Below are positions 38,801 through 44,190 of a stretch of DNA of 64,000 nt, in pieces. The notes below the pieces were generated by a model. The model saw only the letters and a program-made list of their open reading frames with translations. It made no database searches and was not told the origin of the DNA. The position numbers and the translations under genes were made by a program. The stretch's first letter is position 1, and each line of letters opens with the position of its first letter. This DNA comes from Garcia nutans (taxonomy: Eukaryota; Streptophyta; Magnoliopsida; Malpighiales; Euphorbiaceae): assembly GCA_947685225.1 (NCBI GenBank), contig CANTUV010000031.1:67189001-67253000 (forward strand). Direction: 5' to 3'.

Positions 38801-39938
38801 CTTGCAACATTCATGTACCCCGAGAAGAAAGAATCAAATTGCTGAAACTCTTCAAAGGTACAAGAAGACAATCCAAAACTAGGCTCCACATCCTCAATGT
38901 CCTGGAGGGGGGCACTGCTATTTACAGAGCTGAATTCCCCAACCCAAGGAATTCCACCGAATTTATCTTGGATCTCACACTTAAGACTTCCACTTTCAGT
39001 CCCCTGTAATTGAAATATAAAGAACTAAAATTTGAGCAGCCACTTTGTTACTACCTACTTGAAAATTCAGTTTCATAACTGTGGTAAGAAACTACCAGCA
39101 ACCTTCTGATTCTCCTTCCCATTGTGCACTGCAATTGCATCAAATTCTCCATTGAAACTGTGTGCAGAAAAATACCCTGGAAATCAAATCAAGAGACAAA
39201 ATAACTGAGATAAGTCCAATTTCACATTATATAATCAAATCCACTAATACCCAAATCTCTTAAAACCCACCATTTTCAGTTCCATTCCTCTTATTTCTAG
39301 CCAGCAACTTAGGTGTCCATCCACAAAATTCAAGAAGAAGCAGAGCCTTATCCGTGGATTCAAAGAACAAAGTCAATTCTTCCGCAGTATTCAATGTTTT
39401 GATGGGAATTTCTTCAGGCGAAACAGACATGTAAGGAACAACAGAAGAGAGTATATTTCTGGCTACAAATTTGCCATGATATTTATAAGATAAAGAGTGA
39501 TGATAATACATAACCGTTAAACCATCTGTAGCTCCAATTGCATCCGCGAGCATTTTCTCTTTGTTTCTATGCATATACATCAATTTAAGCGACTCGAGCA
39601 CCTTTTCTTCCTGCATATCATTAACCAAATGGCTTATTTTCTTCATAAGGGATCGAAATTCTCCTGACCCTGTTTGCAAAATCTTGAATTCAGTTGAAAT
39701 TGACATATGAAATATTTCTTGTTAAATACAGAGAAAATAGAGAGAAGACAGAGTTATATAAATTACAAGGAACAGAGACTAATAGGAGAATATGTGGATG
39801 GAGCCTGATCTGAGAAGAGAAGTTGTGTTTGGTGAGAATCTGCCATTTCCGGTTGCCGTTCGATTGACAATAAATGGGTAATGACGATGATGCTACCAGT
39901 ATTATAAGTAAAGCTGCAAATAGTGTCGCCCCTTTCAT
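2665..39938 (-). CDS. Thioredoxin-fold endomembrane protein gene, 7 exons, 3' end outside window
   Basis: The exons in transcript order are 39938-39767, 39669-39271, 39176-39103, 39003-38605, 16810-15493, 14427-14333 and 2806-2665. Their summed length is 2599 nt, giving one uninterrupted frame of 866 codons plus one base, and every junction agrees in phase. The product begins with a signal-peptide-like hydrophobic stretch (about residues 4-25). It has three thioredoxin-like sites: WSGE at 58-61 (first Cys replaced), CPSC at 323-326 and CGFC at 751-754 preceded by Trp. A long acidic, Ser-rich linker lies before the last domain. From memory it resembles an uncharacterised plant thioredoxin-fold protein (Arabidopsis At3g19780-like), which I could not verify. 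The likely role is thiol redox or folding in the secretory pathway; the substrate is unknown. The last exon seen ends in a donor, so the C-terminal exons lie below position 1. Introns 4 and 6 are swollen by transposons. Confidence 0.85.
3569..3770 (+). repeat. Probable LTR of a decayed retrotransposon
   Basis: A 202-bp segment starts TGTTAAGATTACAGC and ends just before TAGTATCAGAGCCTAGG. That downstream motif is one base off the usual initiator-tRNA-Met primer site (TGGTATCAGAGC). The LTR end (...TCATA) has lost the normal CA. Gypsy gag-like sequence follows on the same strand, so this is read as the left LTR of the element below. No matching right LTR was found. Confidence 0.5.
3771..3784 (+). 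promoter_or_regulatory. Degenerate primer-binding site (tRNA-Met type)
   Basis: TAGTATCAGAGCCT sits directly after the probable LTR. In an intact element the second base would be G. It marks the plus orientation of the decayed element. Confidence 0.5.
4100..4860 (+). pseudogene. Ty3/gypsy gag to protease remnant
   Basis: Broken frames resemble a gypsy gag. YQEKFEELKSLQLKYH, then FVSGLSKELKPMVKLLKP, is the C-terminal half of a retrotransposon gag domain. A zinc-knuckle-like patch near 4555-4600 follows, then GREVVMLVDSSNIHKM at about 4750-4810, which looks like a protease active-site loop with the DSG motif changed to DSS. Several stops and frameshifts are present and it cannot be functional. 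It probably belongs to the same element as the LTR at 3569 and the RT fragment at 6571. Confidence 0.6.
4870..5889. other. Non-coding insert between gypsy fragments
   Basis: AT-rich sequence separates the gag remnant from a PPR fragment. The start, CTTAATACATAAGAAAAAAC and on to about 4980, has the look of a MITE end, but I found no matching inverted end, so this is not called. Confidence 0.35.
5890..6140 (+). pseudogene. Pentatricopeptide-repeat (PPR) gene fragment
   Basis: The plus strand encodes HQIFDKISEKDVVTWMTAII followed by GYIKCGLL, a stop, then RRLFNKVDAMKNVVT, and after a frameshift RFFEVMQMENVVSW. These are successive PLS-type PPR repeats with the hallmark ...VVTW/VVSW ends spaced about one repeat apart. 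Three or more stops and a frameshift show it is dead. It covers about two and a half repeats of an organelle-RNA-binding PPR protein. The parent gene is not in the window, and how it arrived (captured by a transposon, or a degraded duplicate) cannot be told. Confidence 0.65.
6571..7107 (+). pseudogene. Ty3/gypsy reverse transcriptase remnant
   Basis: Broken frames show the N-terminal part of a gypsy RT: NIRPYRYPHYQKSKIEQ, then EMLNQGIIQPSQ, then LLIVKKKDG, a stop, WRFCIHYKQLNHL and VYFSKLKLHSSYQQIRV. It stops where the copia-type LTR at 7108 begins, consistent with that element having inserted into it. It is a likely continuation of the gag remnant at 4100-4860, with intervening insertions or deletions. 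Confidence 0.7.
7108..7248 (-). repeat. Copia-type 3' LTR (minus strand)
   Basis: On the minus strand this reads TGTAAGTTAGTAAATATACC to ...CTAAAATTCAACA, 141 bp with TG/CA ends. It follows a CACCAACTTGAG tract that resembles a copia polypurine region with its G-run deleted. It lies just past the RNase H remnant, as expected for a 3' LTR. Confidence 0.5.
7337..11260 (-). pseudogene. Ty1/copia gag-pol pseudogene
   Basis: The domains in order on the minus strand are as follows. Gag, about 11255-10640: NPTLQINLVKLDGVNYLAW, UBN2-like. Protease and gag-pre-integrase, about 10620-9976: QLHKQLGHPSF. Integrase core, about 9980-9180: ILKTDNGNKY and INAHNGITGRKNRH. RT, about 8910-8000: WEAM-type start WQEAMVEEKKAFTKNRTWEL, and a YFDD box at 8220-8188 continuing ILVTGDD. 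RNase H, 7955-7337: SRLDIAYAISVINQ, STSGYCTFVSGNLVTWRSKK and KHIEIDQHFIKEKL. The gene order (integrase before RT) is diagnostic of copia. Many stops and frameshifts occur in every domain. The whole lies in intron 6, in the same orientation as the host gene. Confidence 0.85.
11261..11950 (-). other. Leader-like or unassigned segment upstream of copia gag
   Basis: This segment of about 690 bp lies between the copia gag start and a tRNA-Met-type primer site at 11951-11961. It contains a 70-codon minus frame (11811-11599, beginning LSPPVKKEATRQSTFSQSLM) of no family I recognise. A second primer-site-like motif (TGATATCAGA, minus, near 11262) lies at its gag side. It may be the 5' part of a different copia element fused to the first. 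Confidence 0.35.
11951..11961 (-). promoter_or_regulatory. Primer-binding site, tRNA-Met type
   Basis: The minus strand reads TGGTATCAAAG immediately after the LTR end ...GATTACA, with no spacer. It defines the orientation of the LTR at 11962-12133. Confidence 0.6.
11962..12133 (-). repeat. Copia-type 5' LTR (minus strand)
   Basis: On the minus strand this runs TGTTACAAAATAGG to ...TTTCAGATTACA, 172 bp, with TGT/ACA ends and directly abutting a primer site. It shares no visible similarity with the 3' LTR at 7108-7248. Confidence 0.55.
12134..13333. other. Intronic sequence without recognised gene
   Basis: AT-rich sequence with poly-T runs and short non-coding frames. The part at 12960-13160 is less AT-rich and contains repeated GGCCGATATTG-like words, but shows no coding potential or repeat boundary I can support. 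Confidence 0.4.
13334..13364 (+). repeat. (GAA)n microsatellite
   Basis: About ten AAG/GAA triplets occur in tandem in intron 6. Confidence 0.85.
13365..14332. other. AT-rich intronic sequence before exon 6
   Basis: No gene is seen. Short plus-strand open frames here have no recognisable content. The donor of exon 6 lies at its upper edge. Confidence 0.4.
14333..14427 (-). CDS. Exon 6
   Basis: This 95-nt exon has the acceptor TATATGGCAG (AG at 14429-14428) and donor CAG|GTATTC (14332-14331). The first two bases complete a split Asp codon from exon 5. It encodes KLPKIYLMDCILNDC and ends ...SRNQ in phase 0. Intron 5 (14428-15492, 1065 bp) is AT-rich with no recognised repeat. The join to exon 7 reads NQ|REVYPSL, as expected for the family. 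Confidence 0.85.
15493..16810 (-). CDS. Exon 5: linker plus canonical C-terminal thioredoxin site (WCGFC)
   Basis: This is the largest exon, 439 codons plus 1 nt, joined in phase 0 to exon 4 across a 21.8-kb intron (acceptor ATGTAG, AG at 16812-16811). The N-terminal part (KPSVLLFVDR) looks like another thioredoxin-fold strand. The middle, about residues 490-600, is acidic, Ser/Asp/Gln-rich and probably disordered. The end carries LVLFSNNWCGFCQRMELV, a canonical active site with Cys751 and Cys754. The exon ends in phase 1 at GTAAGT (15492-15491). There are no internal stops, and coding quality is clearly unlike the surrounding decayed transposons. Confidence 0.9.
18027..18555 (+). repeat. 5' LTR of outer chromovirus
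   Basis: This is 529 bp, TGTCACAAGACTTGC to ...CTCGTGACA. A TATAAATA box lies at 18295-18302. The short ORF at its end is only LTR sequence. Confidence 0.9.
18557..18570 (+). promoter_or_regulatory. Primer-binding site of outer chromovirus
   Basis: TTGGTATCAAAGTT begins two bases after the LTR and matches the initiator-tRNA-Met primer type, with A in place of G in the usual TATCAGAG. Confidence 0.75.
18600..19176 (+). pseudogene. Outer chromovirus gag, N-terminal part
   Basis: ATG at 18600 starts MAEAINPFVATSITQEGKG. A TAG at 18729-18731 breaks the frame, which then continues as an amphipathic, probably coiled-coil region (VAAKDNEVNACKVRITKLEE). A 24-nt direct repeat encodes AAVANGDG twice (about 18976-19026). 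Near 19100 a one-base loss shifts the frame, and a TGA follows close by, before the conserved gag core. The frame is then cut by the younger element at 19177. Confidence 0.8.
19177..19559 (-). repeat. 3' LTR of nested chromovirus
   Basis: This 383-bp LTR is nearly identical to 24212-24596. On the minus strand it is preceded by the purine-rich tract CCAGAGGGGAGTAT. Confidence 0.95.
19564..23089 (-). pseudogene. Nested chromovirus pol (PR-RT-RH-IN-chromodomain)
   Basis: One frame, with domains in order as follows. Protease: VMVDSGASHNFI, near 22864. RT: KPYRYGHFQKDEIEKL, FFDDILVYS near 21840 (first Tyr of YxDD replaced by Phe). RNase H: VVETDASKSGIGAVLMQNG, near 21400. Integrase: GGHSGAFRTYRRIASNFYWP, CVICQKH, LDFITGLPKS, SSYHPQTDGQTE. 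C-terminal domain: KLAARYYGPYIITKRIG. Chromodomain: VLIQWKGQSADEATWVD. Stops at 21146-21148, 20012-20014 and 19697-19699 break the frame, and no frameshift was noticed. The chromodomain marks it as a chromovirus that targets methylated-histone chromatin. It is inactive as it stands. Confidence 0.9.
23090..24193 (-). pseudogene. Nested chromovirus gag
   Basis: ATG at 24193 begins MPNTRMDSWIETLEKNVVDI only about 18 nt after the LTR. The gag core follows: KLEMPTFTGIDPVGWTARVE, then APLHWLRWMRNRVPNLSWQQ and FITRVAQLPDLIDPQ. In-frame stops occur at 23471-23473, once near 23320 and once near 23166. The zinc knuckle CFKCKQPYSPLHEC (about 23134-23090) lies in the same frame, just past the last stop. 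This is a chromovirus-type gag with the capsid core intact. Confidence 0.85.
24212..24596 (-). repeat. 5' LTR of nested chromovirus
   Basis: This is 385 bp. On the minus strand its end, ...CTCTAACA, is followed by ATTGGTCTGACCTGCTGG, the presumed primer site. That primer is not the usual tRNA-Met type, and the tRNA is not identified. Confidence 0.95.
24597..25300 (+). pseudogene. Outer chromovirus gag, C-terminal part
   Basis: The gag core resumes after the target duplication: YLRDIAMVWWQRRSDDVKKG, FKGELKKQFYPEDAQNEAM, EFSELMLEIPSMGQ and DGLTGWAKFELQRRG. A basic Lys-rich stretch and the zinc knuckle CFLCNGPHRAFEC (about 25132-25170) follow, with a CX2CX3HX4C spacing, one residue short of the usual CCHC. 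The frame is open here and continues into protease. Confidence 0.85.
25301..28625 (+). pseudogene. Outer chromovirus pol (PR-RT-RH-IN-chromodomain)
   Basis: Protease: IQALVDTSADTFYMAKK near 25335, where the catalytic DTG reads DTS. Frameshifts lie near 25450, 25610, 26230 and 27290. RT: PYHMAPPELEELKRQLKEL, then VVYLDDIMIYS near 26350. RNase H: VHTDASDFAIGGILMQDG. Integrase: GHPGIQWTLALVEDAYYWPH, CLVCQQDK, MDFIVGLPTSEG, FHPQTDGQT. Stops at 27776-27778 and near 27905 fall in integrase. The C-terminal domain is RRYEGPFRIIKKVGKQAYKV. The chromodomain ends ELLIK, stop, KGLPESEAS, with the cage Trp changed. It is a dead copy, clearly more decayed than the nested element. Confidence 0.9.
28645..29172 (+). 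repeat. 3' LTR of outer chromovirus
   Basis: This 528-bp LTR starts TGTCACAAGACTTGC and ends CCCATGACA. It differs from the 5' LTR by scattered substitutions throughout. Confidence 0.9.
30883..31215 (+). repeat. GCGCGACC motif array in LTR U3
   Basis: Exact GCGCGACC occurs at 30883, 30904, 30922, 30943, 31022, 31145, 31186 and 31208, with one variant TCGCGACC at 31043. Copies are followed either by GCCCCAAGG-type or ATCCAA-type tails. The same array recurs 2996 bp downstream in the 3' LTR. Its position upstream of the TATA box suggests a regulatory role, which is inference. Confidence 0.85.
31314..31321 (+). promoter_or_regulatory. TATA box of gag-only element LTR
   Basis: TATAAATA lies in the context GAGGCCTATAAATACC. 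It is the likely U3 promoter driving the element, with transcription expected to start some 30 bp downstream. Confidence 0.65.
31828..31840 (+). promoter_or_regulatory. Primer-binding site, initiator tRNA-Met
   Basis: TGGTATCAGAGCT occurs two bases after the 5' LTR, a perfect match to the standard plant initiator-Met primer site. Confidence 0.85.
31931..32947 (+). CDS. Copia-type gag protein (UBN2 family), intact
   Basis: This 338-codon ORF starts MAHYYGNSKSLVIPHFDYSY, with DYSYWKHKMFLLL matching the copia gag (UBN2/DUF4219) start, followed by WKTLENYHEGTNQVKFMKAQ and ILRILTKKEFEARVSSIEEA. An acidic tract of Glu (about residues 214-224) leads to ENLCLMAMGDDE. In autonomous relatives a zinc knuckle normally lies between such segments; it is absent, so an internal deletion is inferred. 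The C-terminal third (EKYFSKIKFHKDKCSKIEED) looks coiled-coil. The product should form virus-like particle protein but cannot reverse-transcribe. Its openness fits the apparently identical LTRs: recent insertion, no decay. Confidence 0.85.
   Translation: MAHYYGNSKSLVIPHFDYSYWKHKMFLLLDSEGIELWDYVENEWKIPTRMVDGVEKEIPRKEWNEEQRRSNGRDKKASFILLSSLPKEECGRILGCSSAYSIWKTLENYHEGTNQVKFMKAQMLIQEYELFKMKSFEDVTEMTNRLLAIVNDLRKFGKVYSLEDINCKILRILTKKEFEARVSSIEEAHDLSKLPTDVLIGKLLTHEMAMEMQEEQEEEEEQAIENLCLMAMGDDEHSNEVGTQSLNMNLNYNNIDDALDDSDIIEHMNFRVEKYFSKIKFHKDKCSKIEEDFVCLKNSTLELKTSNEQISKSKHSLEKVIKENPLIDKGKWHEDGGE
32948..33711 (+). other. Non-coding interior of gag-only element
   Basis: AT-rich sequence replaces pol, with a purine-rich GAGGGGGAG near 33300 and the true polypurine tract at the end. 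The repeated GGGGGAG words resemble copia polypurine tracts. Confidence 0.6.
33712..34821 (+). repeat. 3' LTR of gag-only element
   Basis: It is identical by eye to 30716-31825, including the GCGCGACC array and the TATA box (34310-34317). Confidence 0.95.
35748..35980. mobile_element. Stowaway-type MITE (Tc1/mariner)
   Basis: This 233-bp element starts CTCCATCCATCCACAAATTA and ends in the inverted copy ...TTGTGGATAGAGGGAG, flanked by TA on both sides (35746-35747 and 35981-35982). The consensus CTCCCTCC-like ends and TA target are diagnostic. It has no coding capacity. Confidence 0.85.
35983..38598. other. Intron 4 remainder next to exon 4
   Basis: AT-rich sequence with no gene or transposon recognised apart from the 36-bp duplication. 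Short frames on both strands lack any family signature. Confidence 0.4.
37441..37512 (+). repeat. 36-bp tandem duplication
   Basis: CATAGGCCGCCTCAGTGAAC and the 16 bases after it are repeated once in tandem with two differences (37441-37476 and 37477-37512), inside intron 4. Confidence 0.8.
38605..39003 (-). CDS. Exon 4: second thioredoxin-like module (CPSC)
   Basis: This exon has 133 codons in phase 0 on both sides. The acceptor is TTACAG (39005-39004). It encodes an aromatic, acidic segment followed by the motif NGCPSCSKIL (CPSC at residues 323-326), a second possible redox site. The downstream boundary is unusual. Ending after GAG gives AG|GCAAGT, an exact match to the GC-donor consensus, and keeps phase 0 with exon 5. 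The nearby GTATCT donor (38600-38599) would leave phase 1 and does not join to exon 5 in frame. Confidence 0.8.
39103..39176 (-). CDS. Exon 3: short linking exon
   Basis: This 74-nt exon lies between a TTTCCAG acceptor (AG at 39178-39177) and a GTTGCTGG donor (39102-39101). It begins with a Gly codon split across intron 2 and encodes YFSAHSFNGEFDAIAVHN and a few more residues, ending in phase 0 after Gln-Lys. It is too short to stand out as an ORF; it was found by following the phase from exon 2 to exon 4. Confidence 0.8.
39271..39669 (-). CDS. Exon 2: first thioredoxin-like domain (WSGE)
   Basis: The acceptor is TTTTGCAAACAG at 39670-39671. The exon completes Trp58 and continues SGEFRSLMKK. 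The position equivalent to the first catalytic Cys of a CxxC motif is Ser and the second is Glu, so this domain should be redox-inactive. The exon encodes residues 59-190 and ends in phase 1 at a GTGGGT donor (39270-39269). Intron 1 is only 97 bp, so the compact 5' part of the gene contrasts with the later introns. Confidence 0.85.
39767..39938 (-). CDS. Exon 1: signal peptide and start of first thioredoxin-like domain
   Basis: This is the first coding exon. The chosen ATG at 39938 gives MKGATLFAALLIILVASSS, a typical secretory signal, with a likely cleavage just after residue 24. An in-frame ATG 45 nt upstream (39983) would put a charged segment before the signal and is less likely. The exon ends in codon phase 1 before a GTAATT donor (GT at 39766-39765). 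The split codon completes Trp58, the Trp of the WSGE site. Confidence 0.85.
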
Positions 39939-40100
39939 CGATTCTTGCCGAGTATTTTCTTTCAACCAAACCCATAAAATCATCCCTCTGGTCCTATACA
40001 GGCAGAGACTCAGTCGGAGTTAGCAAACGGGTCGGATAATGAAACTTTTTTTTTTCTAAACAAGGGATAACGAAACCCCCAGGGAAATCGCCTAAAATAA
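39939..40100 (-). promoter_or_regulatory. 5' flank and presumed promoter of the thioredoxin-fold gene
   Basis: This short unique segment lies between the start codon and the AT-rich foldback repeat. No clear TATA box was identified. The core promoter must lie here or reach into the repeat. Confidence 0.35.
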
Positions 40101-40149
40101 ATATGACGTTTTTAATTTTAGCTAATTCTAAAATCATAAAAATATGCTT

Positions 40150-41290
40150 AGATATTAAAAAATAATGATTAAATAATTATAAAATTTCTGAAATTTTATA
40201 TATTTTATTAGTTAATTTTTATATTTTTAATATTTAATTTTTATATTTTTCTCTTTTTAAATACTAAAATATTTAATTTTTTTATTAATATTTTTATCTT
40301 AAAAATATTAATTAACTATTTTAATATTATAAAATAATTTATTTGTCATTCTTTTATATATTTCTTTCTTTATTATTTATTAAGAAATATTTATTCTTAA
40401 TTTTATTTATATTTTTTATATATAATTTATTTTAATTTTATAAATATTATTTAAAAATAATGTTAAATAATATAAATAATATTTTTTATTATTTTGCAGA
40501 CAATTCATATATATCATTTATTTAAATTGTATAGATATTACTAAAAAATAATTTTAAATAATATTAATAATATCTTTTATTATTTTACAGACGGCCTATT
40601 TATAAAATAAAATTAAAAATAAAATAAACTTAATAAATAATAAAAATAAATATATATATATATAATTATATTTTTTATTTCGAATATAAACTTAATACTT
40701 TTTATTAAATAAACTTAATAAATAATAAAGATAAACTTAATATAGTTATTTGTTAAGCTAAATTTAATATTTTTTTATTAAATAAACTTAATAAATAATA
40801 AAGATAAATATTATTTAATATTTATCTTTGTTATTTATTAAGTTTATTTTATTTTTAATTTTATTTTATATATAGATCGTCTGTAAAATAATAAAATTAT
40901 TTTTTAGCAATATCTATAAAATTAAAATAAATGATATATATGGATTATCTGCAAAATAATAAAAAAATATTATTCATATTATTTAAAATTATTTTAAATA
41001 ATATTTATAAAATTAAAATAAATTATGTATAAGAAATATAAATAAAATTAAAAATAAGCATGACTTAACAAATAACAAAAAAAGAAATAGATAAAGGAAA
41101 GGCAAATAAATTATTTTATAATATCAAAATAGTTGAATAATATTTTTAGGATAAAAATATTGAGAGAATGACTAAATAGTTTAATATTTGAAAATAAAGG
41201 AATGCAAAAATTAGATGTTAAAAATGCAGGGACTGACTAGTATAATATGTAAAACCTCAGAGACTTTATAATTATTTAGCCAAAAATAAA
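40150..41290. mobile_element. AT-rich foldback element
   Basis: The left arm (about 40150-40640) and right arm (about 40790-41290) are inverted copies. The end reads GATTAAATAATTATAAAATTTC on the left and GGCTAAATAATTATAAAGTC when the right end is complemented. Mid-arm words such as AATTTTTATATTTTT and TTTATTATTTTGCAGAC also match in inverted form. The centre (about 40640-40790) is repeats of AATAAACTTAATAAATAATA. Similar 8-9 bp A-rich flanks suggest a Mutator-type MITE, unproven. Confidence 0.65.
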
Positions 41291-41729
41291 TAAAAATCCA
41301 TAGTTCTTTCTGTTTTTAGTCCTTGCTCGTGCTCTTCTCCTTCTTTAACTCCTGCTCTCTCTTTGTTTTTTCTTTTTTTATATTATTTTCAAGATTATAC
41401 ATTTCGAAGCTTAACCATATTTAATTTCTTCATCAAAATTTCATTTTATTTATTAGCTCCTTCATTGACATGGATTAATTTATAATTTATAATTTTATTT
41501 ACTTAATATTTAATAGTAAGAATCACCGATAATGATTGTATTGAACTGTATACCTCATATTTTTTTTACTTTATTTTTCTCATTTAATAGTTATATCTGG
41601 TAGCTAGCAAATTTTTAAAATAAGATATTATTGTTAAAATTAAAGAAAATAAGTAGATATTTTTATATTTTTATTTCTACTTTATCATTTTCAATCGATT
41701 TAATGTTGAATTTAGGCATTAGGATTATT
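41291..41729. other. Spacer between foldback element and repeat array
   Basis: T- and A-rich sequence without recognised content. It may be the outer end of the large element that follows. Confidence 0.35.
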
Positions 41730-44190
41730 CACTACACATCAATATGCAGTTAGTTACAATTAGTGCTAAATGTGTTCTTCAAAATGAGGGTGAAAAATAT
41801 AAAAATAAATAGTAAATAATTTTCACTAACTATCACTAACAATACCCTAACTGCCACGAATTTGAGAACACTAACTTGTTTAATATATGCAGCATAATTT
41901 GAATTTGAGAAGTGCTTTAAATAAAACAATATATGGAGGAGGAAAATTTTTAATTAAGCAGTCACTAACTCTGACTAACTGCACCTCAACTGCCACGAAC
42001 TATATTTGAATATGCTCCCCAATTCACACTTGTATAATATATGCAGAAGGATTTAAATCGGGAAATACTTGACTGAATGTGTATGGAGGAGGAAAATCTT
42101 TAATTTAGCAGTCACTAACTGTCACTAATTGTCACGAACTGCATTTAAACATACTTTCCAATTTACACTTGTATAATATATGCACCATGATTTGAATTTG
42201 AGAAGTGTTTGACTAAATGTGTGTGGAGGAAGAAAATCATTAATTAAGCAGTCACTAACTGTCACTAACTACCACTAACAATACCCAAACTACCACGAAC
42301 TATATTTAAACACACTTCCCAATTCACACGTGTATAATATATGCAACATGATTTGAATTTGAGAAGTGCTTGACTAAATGTGTGTGGTGGAGAAAAATTT
42401 TTAATTTAGCAGTCACTAATTATCACTAATTATGACTAACTTCTACTGACTATATCCCAACTGCTACGAACTGTATTTGAATATACTCCCCAATTCACCA
42501 TTGTATAATATATGCAGCAGAATTTGAATTTGAGAAGAGCTTAACTAAGTTTGTGTGAAGGAGGAAAATCTTGACTTAAGCAGTCGCTAAATGTTACTAA
42601 CGGTCATTAACCATCACTTACTGTAATGTAACTGTCTCATATTGTCTTTGTAAATAATCCTAAATTATTTTTGCATGACTTGAGTATGCATCTAAAAAAA
42701 ATTTAAATGTATGTTTGCAGATAAAAAATATATGAAGTATTATGATATGATTATATGTTTTGTTTCTTATCTATGATTACAGGGTATTGATTTAATTTTC
42801 GCTTTTGGAATTCCCAAGCTCAGTGTAGTTATCCCCATATGTTATGAGGGAAAATTTAATTTGGGCACCTCTAAATATGTTGGCGACTGTACGAAATTTG
42901 TGGTGTTGACTAAAAAGTCTGATTTCAATGAATTTAGGAAAGCGGCATAGTGACTATTTAATTAAGAATTTACAATTAGCATGCAAACACAATCAAATAC
43001 TTTTTTTCAAGTTCAGAATGGGTTACATATACTAACTAAAGGAGAAAAAGATATTGTTTACAACTACATCTTATATCAATTAGGACACACTTAGTAAAAG
43101 TTAATTACAATTAGTGATTATACTATTTACTTGAGGGTTTTCCACCTAAATACAAACAAATTCAATGGTTCTCAAATTCAGATCTAAATACATAGACAAA
43201 CTAAGGAAGAATTAGGGAGTATTTAAAAAACTAGTTAGTGGAAGTTAGCGCAGAGTTAGTGACAGTTAGTGACTATTCAATCAAGAGCTTCCAATCGGCA
43301 TGCAAATTGAATCAAAAGCTTTTCAAGTTCAGAATGGGCTACATATACTAGCTAAGGGAGAAAAGGAGATTGTTTACAACAACATTTTGTGTCAGTTGGT
43401 GACAGTTAGTGATTGTTAGTGATAGTTAGTGATTGTTTAACATGAGAATTTACCACCTGCATACCAATTCATTCAAATGATTCTCAAATTCAGATCTACA
43501 TACATACACTCTCTAAGGAAGAATTATGAAGTGTTTAAAAAACCAGTTAGTCGAAGTTAGGCAGCGTTAGTGATAGTCAGTGATTATTTAATCAATAATT
43601 TCGAACTGACATACAATGTCAATCAAATGCTTTTCAAATTCAGAATGGGCTACATATACTACTAGTTAAGGGAGAAAAATAGATTGTTTACAACAACAGT
43701 TTTTGTCAGTTAGTGACTGTTAGTAATAGTTAGTGGCTATTTACTTGAGGATTTCCTACTTGCTTCCCAACTCATTCAAATGAATTTCAAATTCAGATCC
43801 AAATGCATAGACTATCTAAGGAAGAATAAAATGAGTGTTTACAAAATAAGTTATTGGACGTTAAGACAGAGTTAATGACAATTAATGATAGTAGGTCATA
43901 GTTAGTGACTATCTAAATCTTAATTTACAATTTGCAGATCCAACTGAAGAAGCAATACTAATTTTCAAATCCATAATACTCATATTTTAATTAAGGGAGA
44001 ATTATAGACAATTAGTGAGAGTTAGTGGGAGTTACTGGCTGTCTATGACTTTATTTTCAATTGGCATGTCAAACATAACAAACACTCCTCAATTCATATT
44101 CAAATCCATTTATTAGTTAAGGGACTGTTGTAAAGTGTCATTTGTTGCATTTATGGTTGAGTTAATGACAGTTAACTAGAGTTAGTGACA
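41730..44190. mobile_element. Large element with inverted subterminal repeat arrays (MULE-like)
   Basis: From 41730 to 42640 the word GCAGTCACTAACTGTCACTAAC recurs in five units of about 140-170 bp (at 41958, 42108, 42248, 42409 and 42580), each with GATTTGAATTTGAGAAGTG. From 42950 to 44190 the complementary form (GTTAGTGACAGTTAGTGACT, CTCAAATTCAGAT) recurs in longer alternating units. The two arrays are thus inverted around a unique core at 42650-42950 that contains a possible transposase remnant. This architecture fits a Mutator-type element with subterminal repeats. Precise ends and a target duplication were not found. Confidence 0.55.
42792..42950 (+). pseudogene. Possible MULE transposase N-terminal remnant
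   Basis: After an ATTACAG acceptor-like motif, a frame reads IDLIFAFGIPKLSVVIPICY followed by EGKFNLG, KYVGDCTKFVVLTKKSDF and a stop. The spacing Y-x-GK ... YV ... V-x-L ... DF matches the N-terminal PB1-like domain seen in the better-preserved remnant at 47695. It is short, and the call rests mainly on that parallel. Confidence 0.35.
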
